A DNA stretch of 64,000 nucleotides, from positions 186,001-250,000 of the forward strand of contig NZ_LXYE02000001.1 of NCBI RefSeq assembly GCF_001659685.2, written 5' to 3'. Made by a program: the position numbers and the translations under genes. Numbering within the stretch: position 1 is the first letter of the stretch; every line of letters begins with the position of its first letter. The notes beneath the pieces were generated by a model that was not told the DNA's origin, made no database searches, and saw only the letters and a program-made list of their open reading frames with translations. The stretch comes from Labilibacter marinus (GTDB lineage: Bacteria > Bacteroidota > Bacteroidia > Bacteroidales > Marinilabiliaceae). This document shows, one piece after another, positions 35,834 to 45,878 of this stretch.

Positions 35834-35906
35834 GTAGGCTCATTAAAAACAAATGGATGGGTTACGCTGGAGATCTTTATAGAAATGGGGATTAAAATAA
35901 TAAGAA

Positions 35907-38900
35907 ATGAATAAGAAAAATAGACATATATACTTTTTCATCACACTCCTGATAATGGTTACTAATGTTGTTATGGGACAGGGTGTTGTTAGCCAGGAGG
36001 ACTGTGAAAAGGGAAGGATACGCATCAAGCTTAAGCGCGAGCAATTAGTCAATGTTAATTCTCAATTAAAATCGGCAACAAGTGTTAGTGATGGTTCTAA
36101 TTTAGGTATACAAAGTATCGATAACATTAGTCAAGATGTTGGAATTATACGTATAAAGCGTGTGTTTCCGTTTTCTTTAAAAAATGAAGCTAAACATAGG
36201 GAGTACGATTTACATTTATGGATGGAGTTGGAGTTTGATGAGGCGATTAACCCTCTCGATATTGTTAAACAATATGACGGACTTCAGGAGCTTGAGTTAG
36301 TTAAGCCTATTTATAAAAAAGTAAGAATTGATTCAGACAAAGAAGCTGTTCCGTATAAGGTAAAGGTTTTAAATACAGGGGCAACAAAAGTTGTATCATC
36401 GTCTGCTAGTACTATTACTTCTTCAAATTACGAACCTTTTTTTGATGATCCTTTGCTAAATATGCAATGGCATTACCAAAGTGATGGGAGTTTAATGGAG
36501 GATGGTTACGATATTGATTTGTTCGAGGCATGGAAGCAGACAACAGGTAGTTCAGATGTTATTGTATCTATTGTTGATCAAGGAGTAGATGTGTATCATG
36601 AAGACCTTCAGGATAATATTTGGCGAAACGAAGCTGAAATAAATGGTGAAGAAGGTGTTGATGATGATATGAATGGTTACATAGACGACTTTCATGGTTT
36701 TAACTTTCGGATGGAAGGGGCTATTGTGCCAGGAGATCATGGAACGCATGTAGCTGGTACAGTGGGAGCTGTATCGAACAATGGAATTGGGGTTTCTGGT
36801 GTTGCAGGAGGCGACGGAAGTGGCAATGGTGTAAAAATGATCTCTTGCCAGGTGTTTGATCATCGAGCACGTGGAGGTACTAATTTTGCGCAGGCAATAG
36901 TTTATGGTGCCGATAATGGTGCTGTAATTTCCCAAAACTCTTGGGGTTACGATGGAGTAGGCTACTATGAGCCTGAGGTATACGATGCTATAAAATACTT
37001 TATTGCAGAAGCTGGCCAATACGAAGGAAGTCCAATGAAAGGTGGAATTGTTGTATTTGCTGCAGGAAATGAGGGAGTTGAGTTGGATAGGTATCCTGCT
37101 GCATTTGATGAAACTATAGCGGTAACAGCTTTAGGACCCAACGGTATGCCTGCAGGATATACTAATTATGGAGATTGGTCTTCTATAGCTGGTCCTGGAG
37201 GATATCAGCCAGACTTTGGAGAAGAAGGTGGTATTTTAAGTACCTTGGCAAATGATAAATATGGCTATATGGATGGTACATCTATGGCCTGTCCTCACGT
37301 TTCGGGTGTTGCAGCTTTAGTTATTGCAAAATTTGGGGGAGATGATTTTTCAGCTGAAGATTTAAAGCGATTCATCCTTAATTCCACACAGCGTTTTACT
37401 TTTCAGCACAATAATAAATATGGATCAGGCGCACTAAATGCAGCAAATGCTTTAGCTGATGATAACCGTATTCCTCCGGAAGCAATAAGCGATTTAAATG
37501 CTTCAGAAATATTTCATGACGAAATTAGATTAGAGTGGACAGTGCCTGTTGATGAGGATAATGGTGAACCTCGATACTATTACCTTTGTATTGCCGGTGA
37601 AAATATAACGGAACAAAATTTTGATAACCAGGCTTTGTACTTGCTGCAGAATGAGTTGCGTGCTGGCGAAACCTATAATATCAAAATATCTGGTTTCAGG
37701 AAGTTAACGGATTATTGGTTTGCCCTTAAGTCAGCAGATCAGTTCGATAATTTCTCAGATATATCAAATGTATTAAAAGTTACCACATCTAACTTACCAC
37801 ATTTTATGGAATCAACACGGTTGGTTAGTGTTGATGTTGATGTTACACAAAGCTCAACCGTGAAGGTGCCAATTGGTCTATCTAATATTGGTGATGGTAT
37901 TATTTACTACAACTCTACGATTCGAAATGAAAAATTTTATTGGGAACCAGAAGAGGAAGATGTAAATCAGGAGATTGCAGCTTCGATACAAGAAAAAAAG
38001 GAAGAGGCTGAAGCTAATCCTGCATTGTATGAAACAAATCAAGCTATTTTTAAGGAAATTCCTTCCTTAAAATCTACAGCTGCTACAACTTCAGATTTAT
38101 CGCATTGGAAAAATGACAATACCGAGTGGATAGCGGGATTGTCTTATCAAAATGCTAATCCTCCAGCTACTTTACTAGGTTCAGGGAATTCAAATGTTGG
38201 AGTTGTGGCTGCAACCCGATTTGATATACCCTATGATTATTCATTAAACGTTACACATCTTGAAGTAGCATTGCTACCAGAAGTGAATGATAAACCAATT
38301 ATCATTGAACTTAGGAAAGGTTCAAAATGGGTTCAGGAATGCGAAACTGTTTACATGCAAGAGTATTATCCTGATACAACCAATGTGCTTCAATACTATC
38401 GAATACCACTTTATAGGCCTCAACTATTTGAGGATAATGAAATATTTTGGGTGATACTGCATTTTCCTAAAGAGATGAGCTATCCATTGGTGTTGCAAAA
38501 TGGAGAATTGGAATATGGATATTGTGTTGTTTCAAAAGATAATGAAGTAAGTTATAGAACTCTTTCTACATTTTTCTCTACACCAAAGTTACCTATGCTG
38601 TCGGTATTAAGTTCTGGTGACGATGGATCATATGTTTTTCTTGATCCTACATCAGGTGAGATACCCTCAGGGCAGTCTGTTAATGCAGATGTTTTAGTGG
38701 ATGCAACAAACCTGACTAATGGTAAACACTTGGCTTCATTAGGTATACTAACCAATGATATTCATAAACCAGTCGTTAATATTGAAGTTAAGGTAAATGT
38801 GTCAGGACAGGTGCCGGAAATTGATACAAATAAAAGTTATCCGTATAAGGCGTATTTCAACGAATCCAATACATTGTTATTAGATATCCAAAATAAGGGT

Positions 38901-41900
38901 TTAGCTGATTTGGAAGTGTTTGATGTTATCTCAACTACTCCGGGTATTAGTAAGGCTTTTAATGACACTGTTGTATTTACGCCTAATATGAAAGGAGAGG
39001 TACCATTCTCATATGTTCCTGAATTAACTGGTTTTATTGAAACTCAGGTAACATTACGAACAAATATAGGAGATGTTAATTTGGCCTGTGAATTTTCTAT
39101 TGTAGATGCTCCAGTTTTGGAGATGAATGCCAATAATGTGGTAGATATAGTTTATGGAGAAAAGAATGCGTTTAACCTTCAGCTCAGTAATAAGGGAGTT
39201 AGTACTCAACTTGAATACGACCTTAGTCATTATAATACCTTGAATACTTCTAAAGGTTTATTTCCATATAAACTAGCGTATGAAATACTATCTTCGAAAG
39301 AGATAGATGGACCTATAGAAGGAGCATGGGACGATATAACAGCTTATGGTAAAGCTTATAATCAAGAAGAAGTAAAAGCAACAGGATTTGAATTGGGTAT
39401 GAACTTTCCATTCTTTTCCGAAACGTTAAATAAAGCCTATATCAGTACCCGAGGGGAATTGTTTTTTTATTACGATGGCCTTTTTTACGATGATGTAGAT
39501 GCGGAATATTATGGATATGCCAAGGGAGTTCTTGTCCCTGTGAGGATACAAGGTTACTATTTATCAGTAGCACAAGTGTATGTTTACTCTTTTGGTGATA
39601 GATCTGTTTTTACGGTTAGGGCAGATATTAAAAAACCAGGAAATCCTCCAAATCAATCTGAAGGCAGTTTAGAATACCAGATTGTTTTATCTCGAGATGG
39701 TTCAATAGAATTTAGGTATAATAAGGTGAGTGATTTACAAGAAGATTGGGATTACAGAGTCGGTATACAGGGCCTAATTGGAGATGATTTACTCATATAT
39801 AAAGATTATGAAGAAATAGATAAAAATCTATATGATGGTAAGGTGCTTAGCTTTCAGCCGCTAACAGATGTTAGTATGGTTGTGTCGGCAACGCCAACTA
39901 AAGGTCTTATAAACGCAGGCGGACAAACTCCAGTGCAAATAGAACTTGACCCTGCGTCTATGGGGCTTACGGAAGGAGTGTATAAAAATAATGTTGTAGT
40001 AAAGACCAATACGCTTAATAAGGAGGAGTTATTTCCGCTGACCATCAATGTTACAGGTACACCTAAACTAATTGTAAATGATACAATTAGTTTTGATACA
40101 ATTAAATTGGGGCGTAATGTAGAAGGTTTTATTGTTGCAGAAAATGTAGGCTCATCAAATGTTACGGTTGATGCTATCAGTTTTGATAACCCAAACTTTG
40201 TATTTAGCGGATCGTTGCCACTTGTTATAAAAGCTAAATCCAAGCAGCCATTAAAAGTTGTTTATACTCCAATCGATGCTTCAGAAGAAGAGAGTTTGGC
40301 ACATATCAGTTTCAGTGATGGTACAACAAAAAGTATTGTGCTCAATGGCAAGTGTATCGAGGATGTTACTTATGATATTACTGTAGCAGAGAATATAATT
40401 GTTGACATAAATGCTGGAGAAAGCCTTCGTTTACCAATTACGTTGACTAATCATGACAAGGGAGAATTGTTAGAATATACCTTTAAAGGTAATTGGTTGT
40501 CGTATGTTGAAGCTGAGGAATTAGATCGAGCAATTGGAAATAATAGTCATGATTCTTATTATGGTTATTGGTGGCGCATAAGTGATTCAGATAAACCTTA
40601 TTTTAAGTGGGAGGATATTAGTGATGATGCTGAAGTGCTGAGCATTGAGCAGGATGAGCAAAAACAAATTGAATTGCCATTTCAATTTCCATTCTTTGGC
40701 GAATACTATAATACTATCTGGGTTTCAAAAAATGGTTATGTAACTGTTATTGAGCCCGAGTCAGATCATTGGAGTTTTGAGTTTGCAAAAGAGGATGGTT
40801 TAAGTGGTATGATTGCTCCTTTCTGGTCGCCAATATTGCCACCAGAAGATGGTAAAGGTGTTATGCTCAAGATGGACGAATCAAGGCTGGTTCTTCAATG
40901 GGATAATTTTACTCCAGAAGAAGGAGGCTTAGGTATATTAACATTCCAATTAGAAATAATGGCTGATGGTACAATCCATTTCCATTACAATAATATTGAT
41001 CCCTTTAGTGGCGGATTACAGTATGGATTGGAAAGCCCAGATGAAGAGGAGACGGTTGAAAACGAGAAAACATGGATTTTAACCTGGTCGAAGTTATCAA
41101 ATAAGAGTAGTATAAGTTTTATACCACCTTTAAAAGATTCAATTGTAAGCGGGGGTCAAAAAGAATTAGACCTAGTGTTGTCTGCTGAACGTATCTATAA
41201 ATCAGGAGTGTATAGAGATACTGTTGAATTGCTAACCAATAGCCAGTCGCAAGCTTTATACCAGGTTCCTATCCAGCTTAATGTTACAGGAAAACCCATT
41301 TTAGATGTAGTTACACCGCTTGATTGGGACGAAACTGTTTATAAATCAAACTTGTTATTAAACCGTAAAATTAAATTGGTGAATAAGGGTTTTGATGTAT
41401 TGCACCTAAATAAAGTAGAATATCAACAACTTGATGATTTAGTATTATATGAAACAAATGGTGAAAAGATTATAAAAAGCAATGCAGGTGAGTTATTTAA
41501 AGATATTGTTATTGAACCTTGGGAGGCATATGAATTAATAATTGAAATTCCAGTTAAAGAACAACAAAATGTAGCTGGATCAATCAATTGGCTAGGTAAT
41601 TTCGAAAGTCAACAAACATCAGTAAGTACTTCAATTGTAGATTCTCCAATATTTAGTTGGGATGCTACGGATCAATCCTATTCATTAAATAATACAGAGG
41701 TAGCAGAATATAGTTTTACCGTTAAAAATAAAGGGGAAACTAAGCTTAAATATAATTTTGCTCCAGCAGTTGCACCAAGTGGTGGAGAATCTGAATTTCC
41801 TGTGATCATCGAAGAGGAAGGTAATTTTACTTTGAATTACCCCATAACAGTAGACTCTTTATTTTTAGATAAAAAGGAAAATGCTGATGGAGTTTTAATC

Positions 41901-43433
41901 CCTTGGATTGAAGGTAATAATAAAGGATTTTCGAATCGTTTTACGGCACCGCAAGGAGGTTTCTTTTTAACACATGTTAAAGCATATACTTGCTTGTTGA
42001 ATGTAGATGAGATTGTTAAGGTAGAAATTTGGATGGGTGGTGACTTGCCTCAAGATGGAGAAAAGCTTTACGAAGAGTTGTATGTGGTAGATAAAGTTGT
42101 GGACGAAAAGTGGGTATTCTTTTCTTTGTCACAACCTATTACTATCCCTGAAGGAGAACAGTTTTTTGTTACAATTTACCAAAACAAATCCACGAAATAT
42201 ATGGGGTTTGAAAATGTGACTGATGAAAATTTAAAATCCAATTGTTTTTCAGGTAATCATGTTGGAGAAGAGGAGTATTATTGGTGGCCACATTATGAGG
42301 ATTTAATTTGGAAAATTAGACCTTTAACTGCAGCAGGTGAAGACTCCTGGATTGAGTTGGATAAATACAGTGGAGAATTACAAGCGAATGAGTCTGTAGA
42401 AGTTTCTGCTACTATTTATCCTTTAGCCGCGGGAAAAGGTGCGCATGTTGGTAAAATAATCTCATTAAGTAATGATGTTAATAATTCTTCAAGTGAGTTT
42501 AATATTGCATTAACGATTAATGGAGCGCCTGAATTTAAATTTTACCCAAACATTTATAAGGATACTATACGCGTAAGAGAAACAGAAGAGCTTTTACTTA
42601 ATTATCTGTATGAGGATCCAGAAGGGGAATCAATCAGTTTTACTTTAGATAGTTCTAATCAAGGGCCACAGTTAAAGTATGAAGTAACGGGCAATACTAC
42701 TGCTCAGGTTAAGATTAAAACCGACTATAATGACGAAGGCACTTATACTTACCCAGTGATGCTGACAGACGCTTCTGGTAGTATTTCGAGCGATACTATT
42801 GTGATTCAAGTTGAAGATAAAAACAGAGCACCAGTATTAAACGAGGAATTTGCTGTGATCACTTTAAATTTAGCTGATCCAAGAGCATTGACTATCGATC
42901 CTACAGATGTCTTTTCGGATCCTGATGGTGACGCACTTCAATTTTTAGCAGGTAATTATACGCCCGAAATAGTAGATATGTCATTAGGCTCCAAATATAT
43001 TAACTTAAATCCACTTACTGCAGGTACAGGGTTTCTCGCATTCGCTGCCGACGATGGTAAAGAAGACGGGTTTGTGGTGTATGGTGTTTATGTGCAGGTA
43101 ATTGATGATCCAGATGCTGTAAATGCATCTCTAGATGGTAATCAAAAACCGTCGGATAATATTTTGGGTGATGATCAGTATTTAATGGTCTATCCTAATC
43201 CAGTTTCTAACGGCGAATGTAATGTTATTTATAAAGTGGATGAAGATGCTAACGTTTTAATTGAAGTTTATAGCGCTACAGGTTATAAGGTAGAAATGAT
43301 TCAGTATAATAATATTACTAAAGGAGAATACAGCAATCAACTTAATGTAGAGCGCTATACTCAAGGGATTTATTTATGTCGACTTTTGGTAAATGGTGTC
43401 TTAATTGAAACAAAAAAACTGAACGTAAGATAA
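35907..43433 (+). CDS. Giant subtilisin-like (S8) protease with T9SS sorting domain
   Basis: A 2508-aa secreted protease. After a signal peptide and an inhibitor-like propeptide, the S8 domain carries Asp224 (VSIVDQGVDVYHED), His281 (GDHGTHVAGTVGA) and Ser459 (GTSMACPHVSGVAAL), with the oxyanion Asn in FAAGNEG. A fibronectin-III domain follows. Four copies of a choice-of-anchor-like beta domain then share a GQ...L..G.y....i.tNd....iP..v.G.P pattern, and there are two copies of a WDDI...FPFF...G type domain. Cadherin-like modules (EDPEGESISFTLDSS, SDPDGDALQFLAG) and a C-terminal Por-type sorting domain (LMVYPNPVSNGECNVIYKV, YTQGIYLCRLLVNG) complete it. It probably digests proteins outside the cell for the adjacent SusC/D importer. 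It may share the SusCD transcript. Confidence 0.95.
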   Translation: MNKKNRHIYFFITLLIMVTNVVMGQGVVSQEDCEKGRIRIKLKREQLVNVNSQLKSATSVSDGSNLGIQSIDNISQDVGIIRIKRVFPFSLKNEAKHREYDLHLWMELEFDEAINPLDIVKQYDGLQELELVKPIYKKVRIDSDKEAVPYKVKVLNTGATKVVSSSASTITSSNYEPFFDDPLLNMQWHYQSDGSLMEDGYDIDLFEAWKQTTGSSDVIVSIVDQGVDVYHEDLQDNIWRNEAEINGEEGVDDDMNGYIDDFHGFNFRMEGAIVPGDHGTHVAGTVGAVSNNGIGVSGVAGGDGSGNGVKMISCQVFDHRARGGTNFAQAIVYGADNGAVISQNSWGYDGVGYYEPEVYDAIKYFIAEAGQYEGSPMKGGIVVFAAGNEGVELDRYPAAFDETIAVTALGPNGMPAGYTNYGDWSSIAGPGGYQPDFGEEGGILSTLANDKYGYMDGTSMACPHVSGVAALVIAKFGGDDFSAEDLKRFILNSTQRFTFQHNNKYGSGALNAANALADDNRIPPEAISDLNASEIFHDEIRLEWTVPVDEDNGEPRYYYLCIAGENITEQNFDNQALYLLQNELRAGETYNIKISGFRKLTDYWFALKSADQFDNFSDISNVLKVTTSNLPHFMESTRLVSVDVDVTQSSTVKVPIGLSNIGDGIIYYNSTIRNEKFYWEPEEEDVNQEIAASIQEKKEEAEANPALYETNQAIFKEIPSLKSTAATTSDLSHWKNDNTEWIAGLSYQNANPPATLLGSGNSNVGVVAATRFDIPYDYSLNVTHLEVALLPEVNDKPIIIELRKGSKWVQECETVYMQEYYPDTTNVLQYYRIPLYRPQLFEDNEIFWVILHFPKEMSYPLVLQNGELEYGYCVVSKDNEVSYRTLSTFFSTPKLPMLSVLSSGDDGSYVFLDPTSGEIPSGQSVNADVLVDATNLTNGKHLASLGILTNDIHKPVVNIEVKVNVSGQVPEIDTNKSYPYKAYFNESNTLLLDIQNKGLADLEVFDVISTTPGISKAFNDTVVFTPNMKGEVPFSYVPELTGFIETQVTLRTNIGDVNLACEFSIVDAPVLEMNANNVVDIVYGEKNAFNLQLSNKGVSTQLEYDLSHYNTLNTSKGLFPYKLAYEILSSKEIDGPIEGAWDDITAYGKAYNQEEVKATGFELGMNFPFFSETLNKAYISTRGELFFYYDGLFYDDVDAEYYGYAKGVLVPVRIQGYYLSVAQVYVYSFGDRSVFTVRADIKKPGNPPNQSEGSLEYQIVLSRDGSIEFRYNKVSDLQEDWDYRVGIQGLIGDDLLIYKDYEEIDKNLYDGKVLSFQPLTDVSMVVSATPTKGLINAGGQTPVQIELDPASMGLTEGVYKNNVVVKTNTLNKEELFPLTINVTGTPKLIVNDTISFDTIKLGRNVEGFIVAENVGSSNVTVDAISFDNPNFVFSGSLPLVIKAKSKQPLKVVYTPIDASEEESLAHISFSDGTTKSIVLNGKCIEDVTYDITVAENIIVDINAGESLRLPITLTNHDKGELLEYTFKGNWLSYVEAEELDRAIGNNSHDSYYGYWWRISDSDKPYFKWEDISDDAEVLSIEQDEQKQIELPFQFPFFGEYYNTIWVSKNGYVTVIEPESDHWSFEFAKEDGLSGMIAPFWSPILPPEDGKGVMLKMDESRLVLQWDNFTPEEGGLGILTFQLEIMADGTIHFHYNNIDPFSGGLQYGLESPDEEETVENEKTWILTWSKLSNKSSISFIPPLKDSIVSGGQKELDLVLSAERIYKSGVYRDTVELLTNSQSQALYQVPIQLNVTGKPILDVVTPLDWDETVYKSNLLLNRKIKLVNKGFDVLHLNKVEYQQLDDLVLYETNGEKIIKSNAGELFKDIVIEPWEAYELIIEIPVKEQQNVAGSINWLGNFESQQTSVSTSIVDSPIFSWDATDQSYSLNNTEVAEYSFTVKNKGETKLKYNFAPAVAPSGGESEFPVIIEEEGNFTLNYPITVDSLFLDKKENADGVLIPWIEGNNKGFSNRFTAPQGGFFLTHVKAYTCLLNVDEIVKVEIWMGGDLPQDGEKLYEELYVVDKVVDEKWVFFSLSQPITIPEGEQFFVTIYQNKSTKYMGFENVTDENLKSNCFSGNHVGEEEYYWWPHYEDLIWKIRPLTAAGEDSWIELDKYSGELQANESVEVSATIYPLAAGKGAHVGKIISLSNDVNNSSSEFNIALTINGAPEFKFYPNIYKDTIRVRETEELLLNYLYEDPEGESISFTLDSSNQGPQLKYEVTGNTTAQVKIKTDYNDEGTYTYPVMLTDASGSISSDTIVIQVEDKNRAPVLNEEFAVITLNLADPRALTIDPTDVFSDPDGDALQFLAGNYTPEIVDMSLGSKYINLNPLTAGTGFLAFAADDGKEDGFVVYGVYVQVIDDPDAVNASLDGNQKPSDNILGDDQYLMVYPNPVSNGECNVIYKVDEDANVLIEVYSATGYKVEMIQYNNITKGEYSNQLNVERYTQGIYLCRLLVNGVLIETKKLNVR

Positions 43434-43470
43434 ATATAAAGAGTCAGTTTTCGATTAATAAACAAGTTAA

Positions 43471-43504
43471 GGGAGGAGGGGGGCGTACTCTTCTCCCGTT
43501 TTTT
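43471..43504 (+). terminator. Strong terminator of the SusCD-protease locus
   Basis: Arms gggaggag (43471-43478) and cttctccc (43490-43497) with one mismatch and a GC-rich loop, followed by gtttttt. It is unusually GC-rich for this window. Confidence 0.85.
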
Positions 43505-43667
43505 ACTGAAACTTATAAAGCTCTTGTTACTATTGAGTTTAGTAGAGTACACGAATGATACCAGTATTTATATTATAAACTGTTCGAAGCCACATCTTAC
43601 TATAAATGCTTACTGGTAGTTTTTTAAAAAAAAGTAGAATAAATTGTATTAGAAATTAATAGTAAAG

Positions 43668-44318
43668 ATGAGAAAGGATATTATTGTTTTGGTTCTAGTA
43701 ACAATTGTAATGCTCGTACTAATTAAATATTTAGAATATGATTGGTTATACATGTTAGTAATCTTAGCATTAGGCATATTGGGCGGAGTGTCGACAGCAT
43801 TATTTAACGCCTATGCAAAGCCGAATGACTTGATCTATAAATTTATGTTTATCATAAAAGGAGCCGGTTTGGGATTGCTAATAGGAGTAGGGATGTTTGC
43901 TGGTAAATATTTAGATAATCCGTTGATTAGTATCAATGACTTACTAAAGATTCTTGCAGCGTCAATGTTTTCTGGAATATTTACTGTTGGAGGGATTTCA
44001 TACATTTCAAAGAGACTGTTAAGTAAGAAAGCAAGACGAGTTTTCTCAGATACGATTTTACTTATGGATTCATCACGTATCACTACTACCGATATTCATG
44101 GTCGAGAAGGAGTTTTAGTATTAACACAAAATGATTTGGTTTGGTATTCAAATTCGTTTCAGGATAAACTGACCTATAATTTAAAAGATACTAAAGTCAA
44201 GATAGTTTTTTCCCAAAGACTTAAAATTCCCAAAGACATTATAATTAATGATAAGGATGAGTTGGCGGTTGCCTTTCCAAAGTATTGGAACCGAAAAATC
44301 ACCCAGCAAAAAGCTTAA
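43668..44318 (+). CDS. Membrane protein with C-terminal PH/GRAM-like domain (paralogue 1)
   Basis: A 216-aa protein with four predicted membrane segments in the first ~120 residues (DIIVLVLVTIVMLVLI, YMLVILALGILGGVSTALF, FMFIIKGAGLGLLIGVGMF, ILAASMFSGIFTVGGISYI). A cytoplasmic beta-domain follows: GREGVLVLTQNDLVWYSNSF, IIINDKDELAVAFPKYWNRK. That domain resembles bacterial PH/GRAM-like domains (turn, LxLTxxxLxWxS, closing FPKYW). The same closing KYW or PDDW tryptophan motif occurs in the next two genes, so the three are paralogues. Function unknown. The downstream paralogue starts 19 bp after its stop. Confidence 0.72.
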   Translation: MRKDIIVLVLVTIVMLVLIKYLEYDWLYMLVILALGILGGVSTALFNAYAKPNDLIYKFMFIIKGAGLGLLIGVGMFAGKYLDNPLISINDLLKILAASMFSGIFTVGGISYISKRLLSKKARRVFSDTILLMDSSRITTTDIHGREGVLVLTQNDLVWYSNSFQDKLTYNLKDTKVKIVFSQRLKIPKDIIINDKDELAVAFPKYWNRKITQQKA

Positions 44319-44337
44319 AATACTCAAGGATATATTT

Positions 44338-44994
44338 ATGGTTAGAATACGTATTGTTGAAATTCTTATGTTAGTTGTATCAACGATTGGTTTAGTAACA
44401 CTCTTTCGTTACGCTTACGGTATGTCAAATACACAAATCATTGTATTGATCTCAATTGGTGTGTTTGCTTATTTAATAAAAAAAATAATTGTAGCATACC
44501 TAAATCCTCCGCAGTGGCTTTTTAAGCAGCGATATTTTTTCAACTTAGTTATATTGGGTCTAATAGGAGGCGTTTCTTTTTGTATATCAGATGCCTTCTT
44601 TGATCTACAAGTCAACACTGAAATCTACAAAATGGGCATCATTGCTTTTTTAATAATGATTTTTAGGAATAGGGTTGATTTTAAGCAGCTTTATAAACAT
44701 CGAGGCTTTTTGTCTTTGGAAAGAGAAGTAGCAAGTGGTGCTGCGACATGGATTTCAGCTGATAATAAAAAATATAAAGGTCGTTTGGTTCTTACCAATA
44801 AACGATTATCATTTGTCAGTTTAAATGATTTGATAATGGAATTTGAAATTGGCAGCAATAACAAATCAGTAACAATAAGTAAGTCAAAAATATTGAAGAT
44901 TCCAGATGGTATAAGAATTAATGATCATGATGGAATTCTTTATCTAGAATATCCCAAATATTGGGTGACAACAATAAAGATGTTAGTGGTCTGA
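44338..44994 (+). CDS. Membrane protein with C-terminal PH/GRAM-like domain (paralogue 2)
   Basis: A ~218-aa protein starting MVRIRIVEILMLVVSTIGLV. It has four membrane segments (IIVLISIGVFAYLIKKIIVA and FFNLVILGLIGGVSFCISDA among them) and a C-terminal beta-domain (KGRLVLTNKRLSFVSLNDL, ILKIPDGIRINDHDGILYLE, YPKYW). It mirrors paralogue 1 in layout. I chose ATG 44338 because the frame extending back to 44248 overlaps the upstream gene and adds non-hydrophobic residues, and ctcaagga precedes 44338. Function unknown; PH/GRAM-like domains in bacteria may bind lipids or proteins at membranes. Confidence 0.7.
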   Translation: MVRIRIVEILMLVVSTIGLVTLFRYAYGMSNTQIIVLISIGVFAYLIKKIIVAYLNPPQWLFKQRYFFNLVILGLIGGVSFCISDAFFDLQVNTEIYKMGIIAFLIMIFRNRVDFKQLYKHRGFLSLEREVASGAATWISADNKKYKGRLVLTNKRLSFVSLNDLIMEFEIGSNNKSVTISKSKILKIPDGIRINDHDGILYLEYPKYWVTTIKMLVV

Positions 44995-45122
44995 AGGGCT
45001 TAGTTTATGTATGAATTGTGTGTTTCAAGGTGATGAAGTTAAGGGTAAAGGTAAGTTTTAAGACCCTATAAATACAGGTGATAACGCATAGAGATTAATA
45101 ATAATTGATAGAGGTTTAAGAT

Positions 45123-45449
45123 ATGAGCAATAATGTAGAAATAAACACGATTAAACCAGATAATATATTGGTGGAAGCCTCGGGAAAGTTAATTTATTCA
45201 AATTGTCGAGAAAAAGGCAAGCTTATTTTATCTAATAAACATCTGAAATTTACTAGCAAAGATGGGGATATTCAACAGGAGTTCATCCTATCAAAAATAT
45301 CAAATGTAGGAATTTTTAAAGTGTTAGGATTTTTAAAGAAGGGAATTAAACTGAGTTATAATGAGCGCTATATTATGTTATTTGTTAAGTACCCAGACGA
45401 TTGGATTAAGCTTATCAATAAACAACTAGCAGTTGAATGTGCAGAATAG
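45123..45449 (+). CDS. Soluble PH/GRAM-like domain protein (paralogue 3)
   Basis: A 108-aa protein without a membrane segment. It consists of essentially one domain of the same type as the C-termini of the two preceding genes: EKGKLILSNKHLKFTSKDGD, then ILSKISNVGIFKVLGFLKKG, then a closing strand IMLFVKYPDDWIKLINKQL. It seems to be a detached, soluble member of the local three-gene family, 128 bp after paralogue 2. GRAM domains are ~70 residues and bind membranes, but lipid binding here is not shown. Confidence 0.65.
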   Translation: MSNNVEINTIKPDNILVEASGKLIYSNCREKGKLILSNKHLKFTSKDGDIQQEFILSKISNVGIFKVLGFLKKGIKLSYNERYIMLFVKYPDDWIKLINKQLAVECAE

Positions 45450-45728
45450 GAGCTTATTAGTTAAATGATTTAACAATAGAGTCCTATGTGGCCTCTTGTT
45501 GTTTTGGTGGGGCTGCCTATTGTGGGAGATAGGTAGCCATTTTTAAGATTTTAGCAGTAATAGTTAATTCAGAAGATCAAATAAGTTTCGCTCCGATTTG
45601 ATCTAACTTTTTCAAATATGGCATATGGTTTTCACTGTGCTATGGTTGCAGGAGAGAGTGAATAAAAAGGTCTAAACTTCCTATATTTTGAGGAAATTTA
45701 AACATCAACATTGAGTAAATATCGCATA

Positions 45729-45794
45729 TCGCGACTTTTTATATTTCAAATTACTTCGTAATAAACTAAAATGTATGATATATAGTAGTTTACG
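45729..45794. repeat. 66-bp dispersed repeat, copy 1
   Basis: Starts tcgcgactttttatatt, then 31 variable bases, then gatatatagtagtttacg. The two ends are imperfect inverted repeats of each other (ACTnnTATAT core). A second copy with exactly the same 31-base spacing is at 52907-52971, 7 kb away. Confidence 0.55.
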
Positions 45795-45809
45795 TTTTTA
45801 GTTGTATCC

Positions 45810-45878
45810 GTTTAAATCAATATAAATCATATTTTCTGGTGAGTAAATCGGGAGTAAAATAATTTGCTATTTTTACTC
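45810..45878 (+). repeat. Recombinase-associated repeat motif (copy B)
   Basis: Box gtttaaatcaat (45810-45821) extends to a 25-bp stretch with 23 identities to copy A. It is followed by two direct GAGTAAA heptamers 11 bp apart (45841 and 45852) and one inverted TTTACTC (45872-45878). The architecture equals copy A at 25022-25093 with a different heptamer. Confidence 0.55.

Noticed and set aside
36552-37019. 155-codon minus-strand frame inside the protease gene
   Set aside because: It is antisense to the catalytic domain, which has clear motifs in the plus frame; no signal or domain in the antisense translation.
44248-44337. Earlier start for the second PH/GRAM-like protein
   Set aside because: It overlaps the upstream gene by 71 bp and adds residues unlike the paralogue's N-terminus; the ATG at 44338 fits better.
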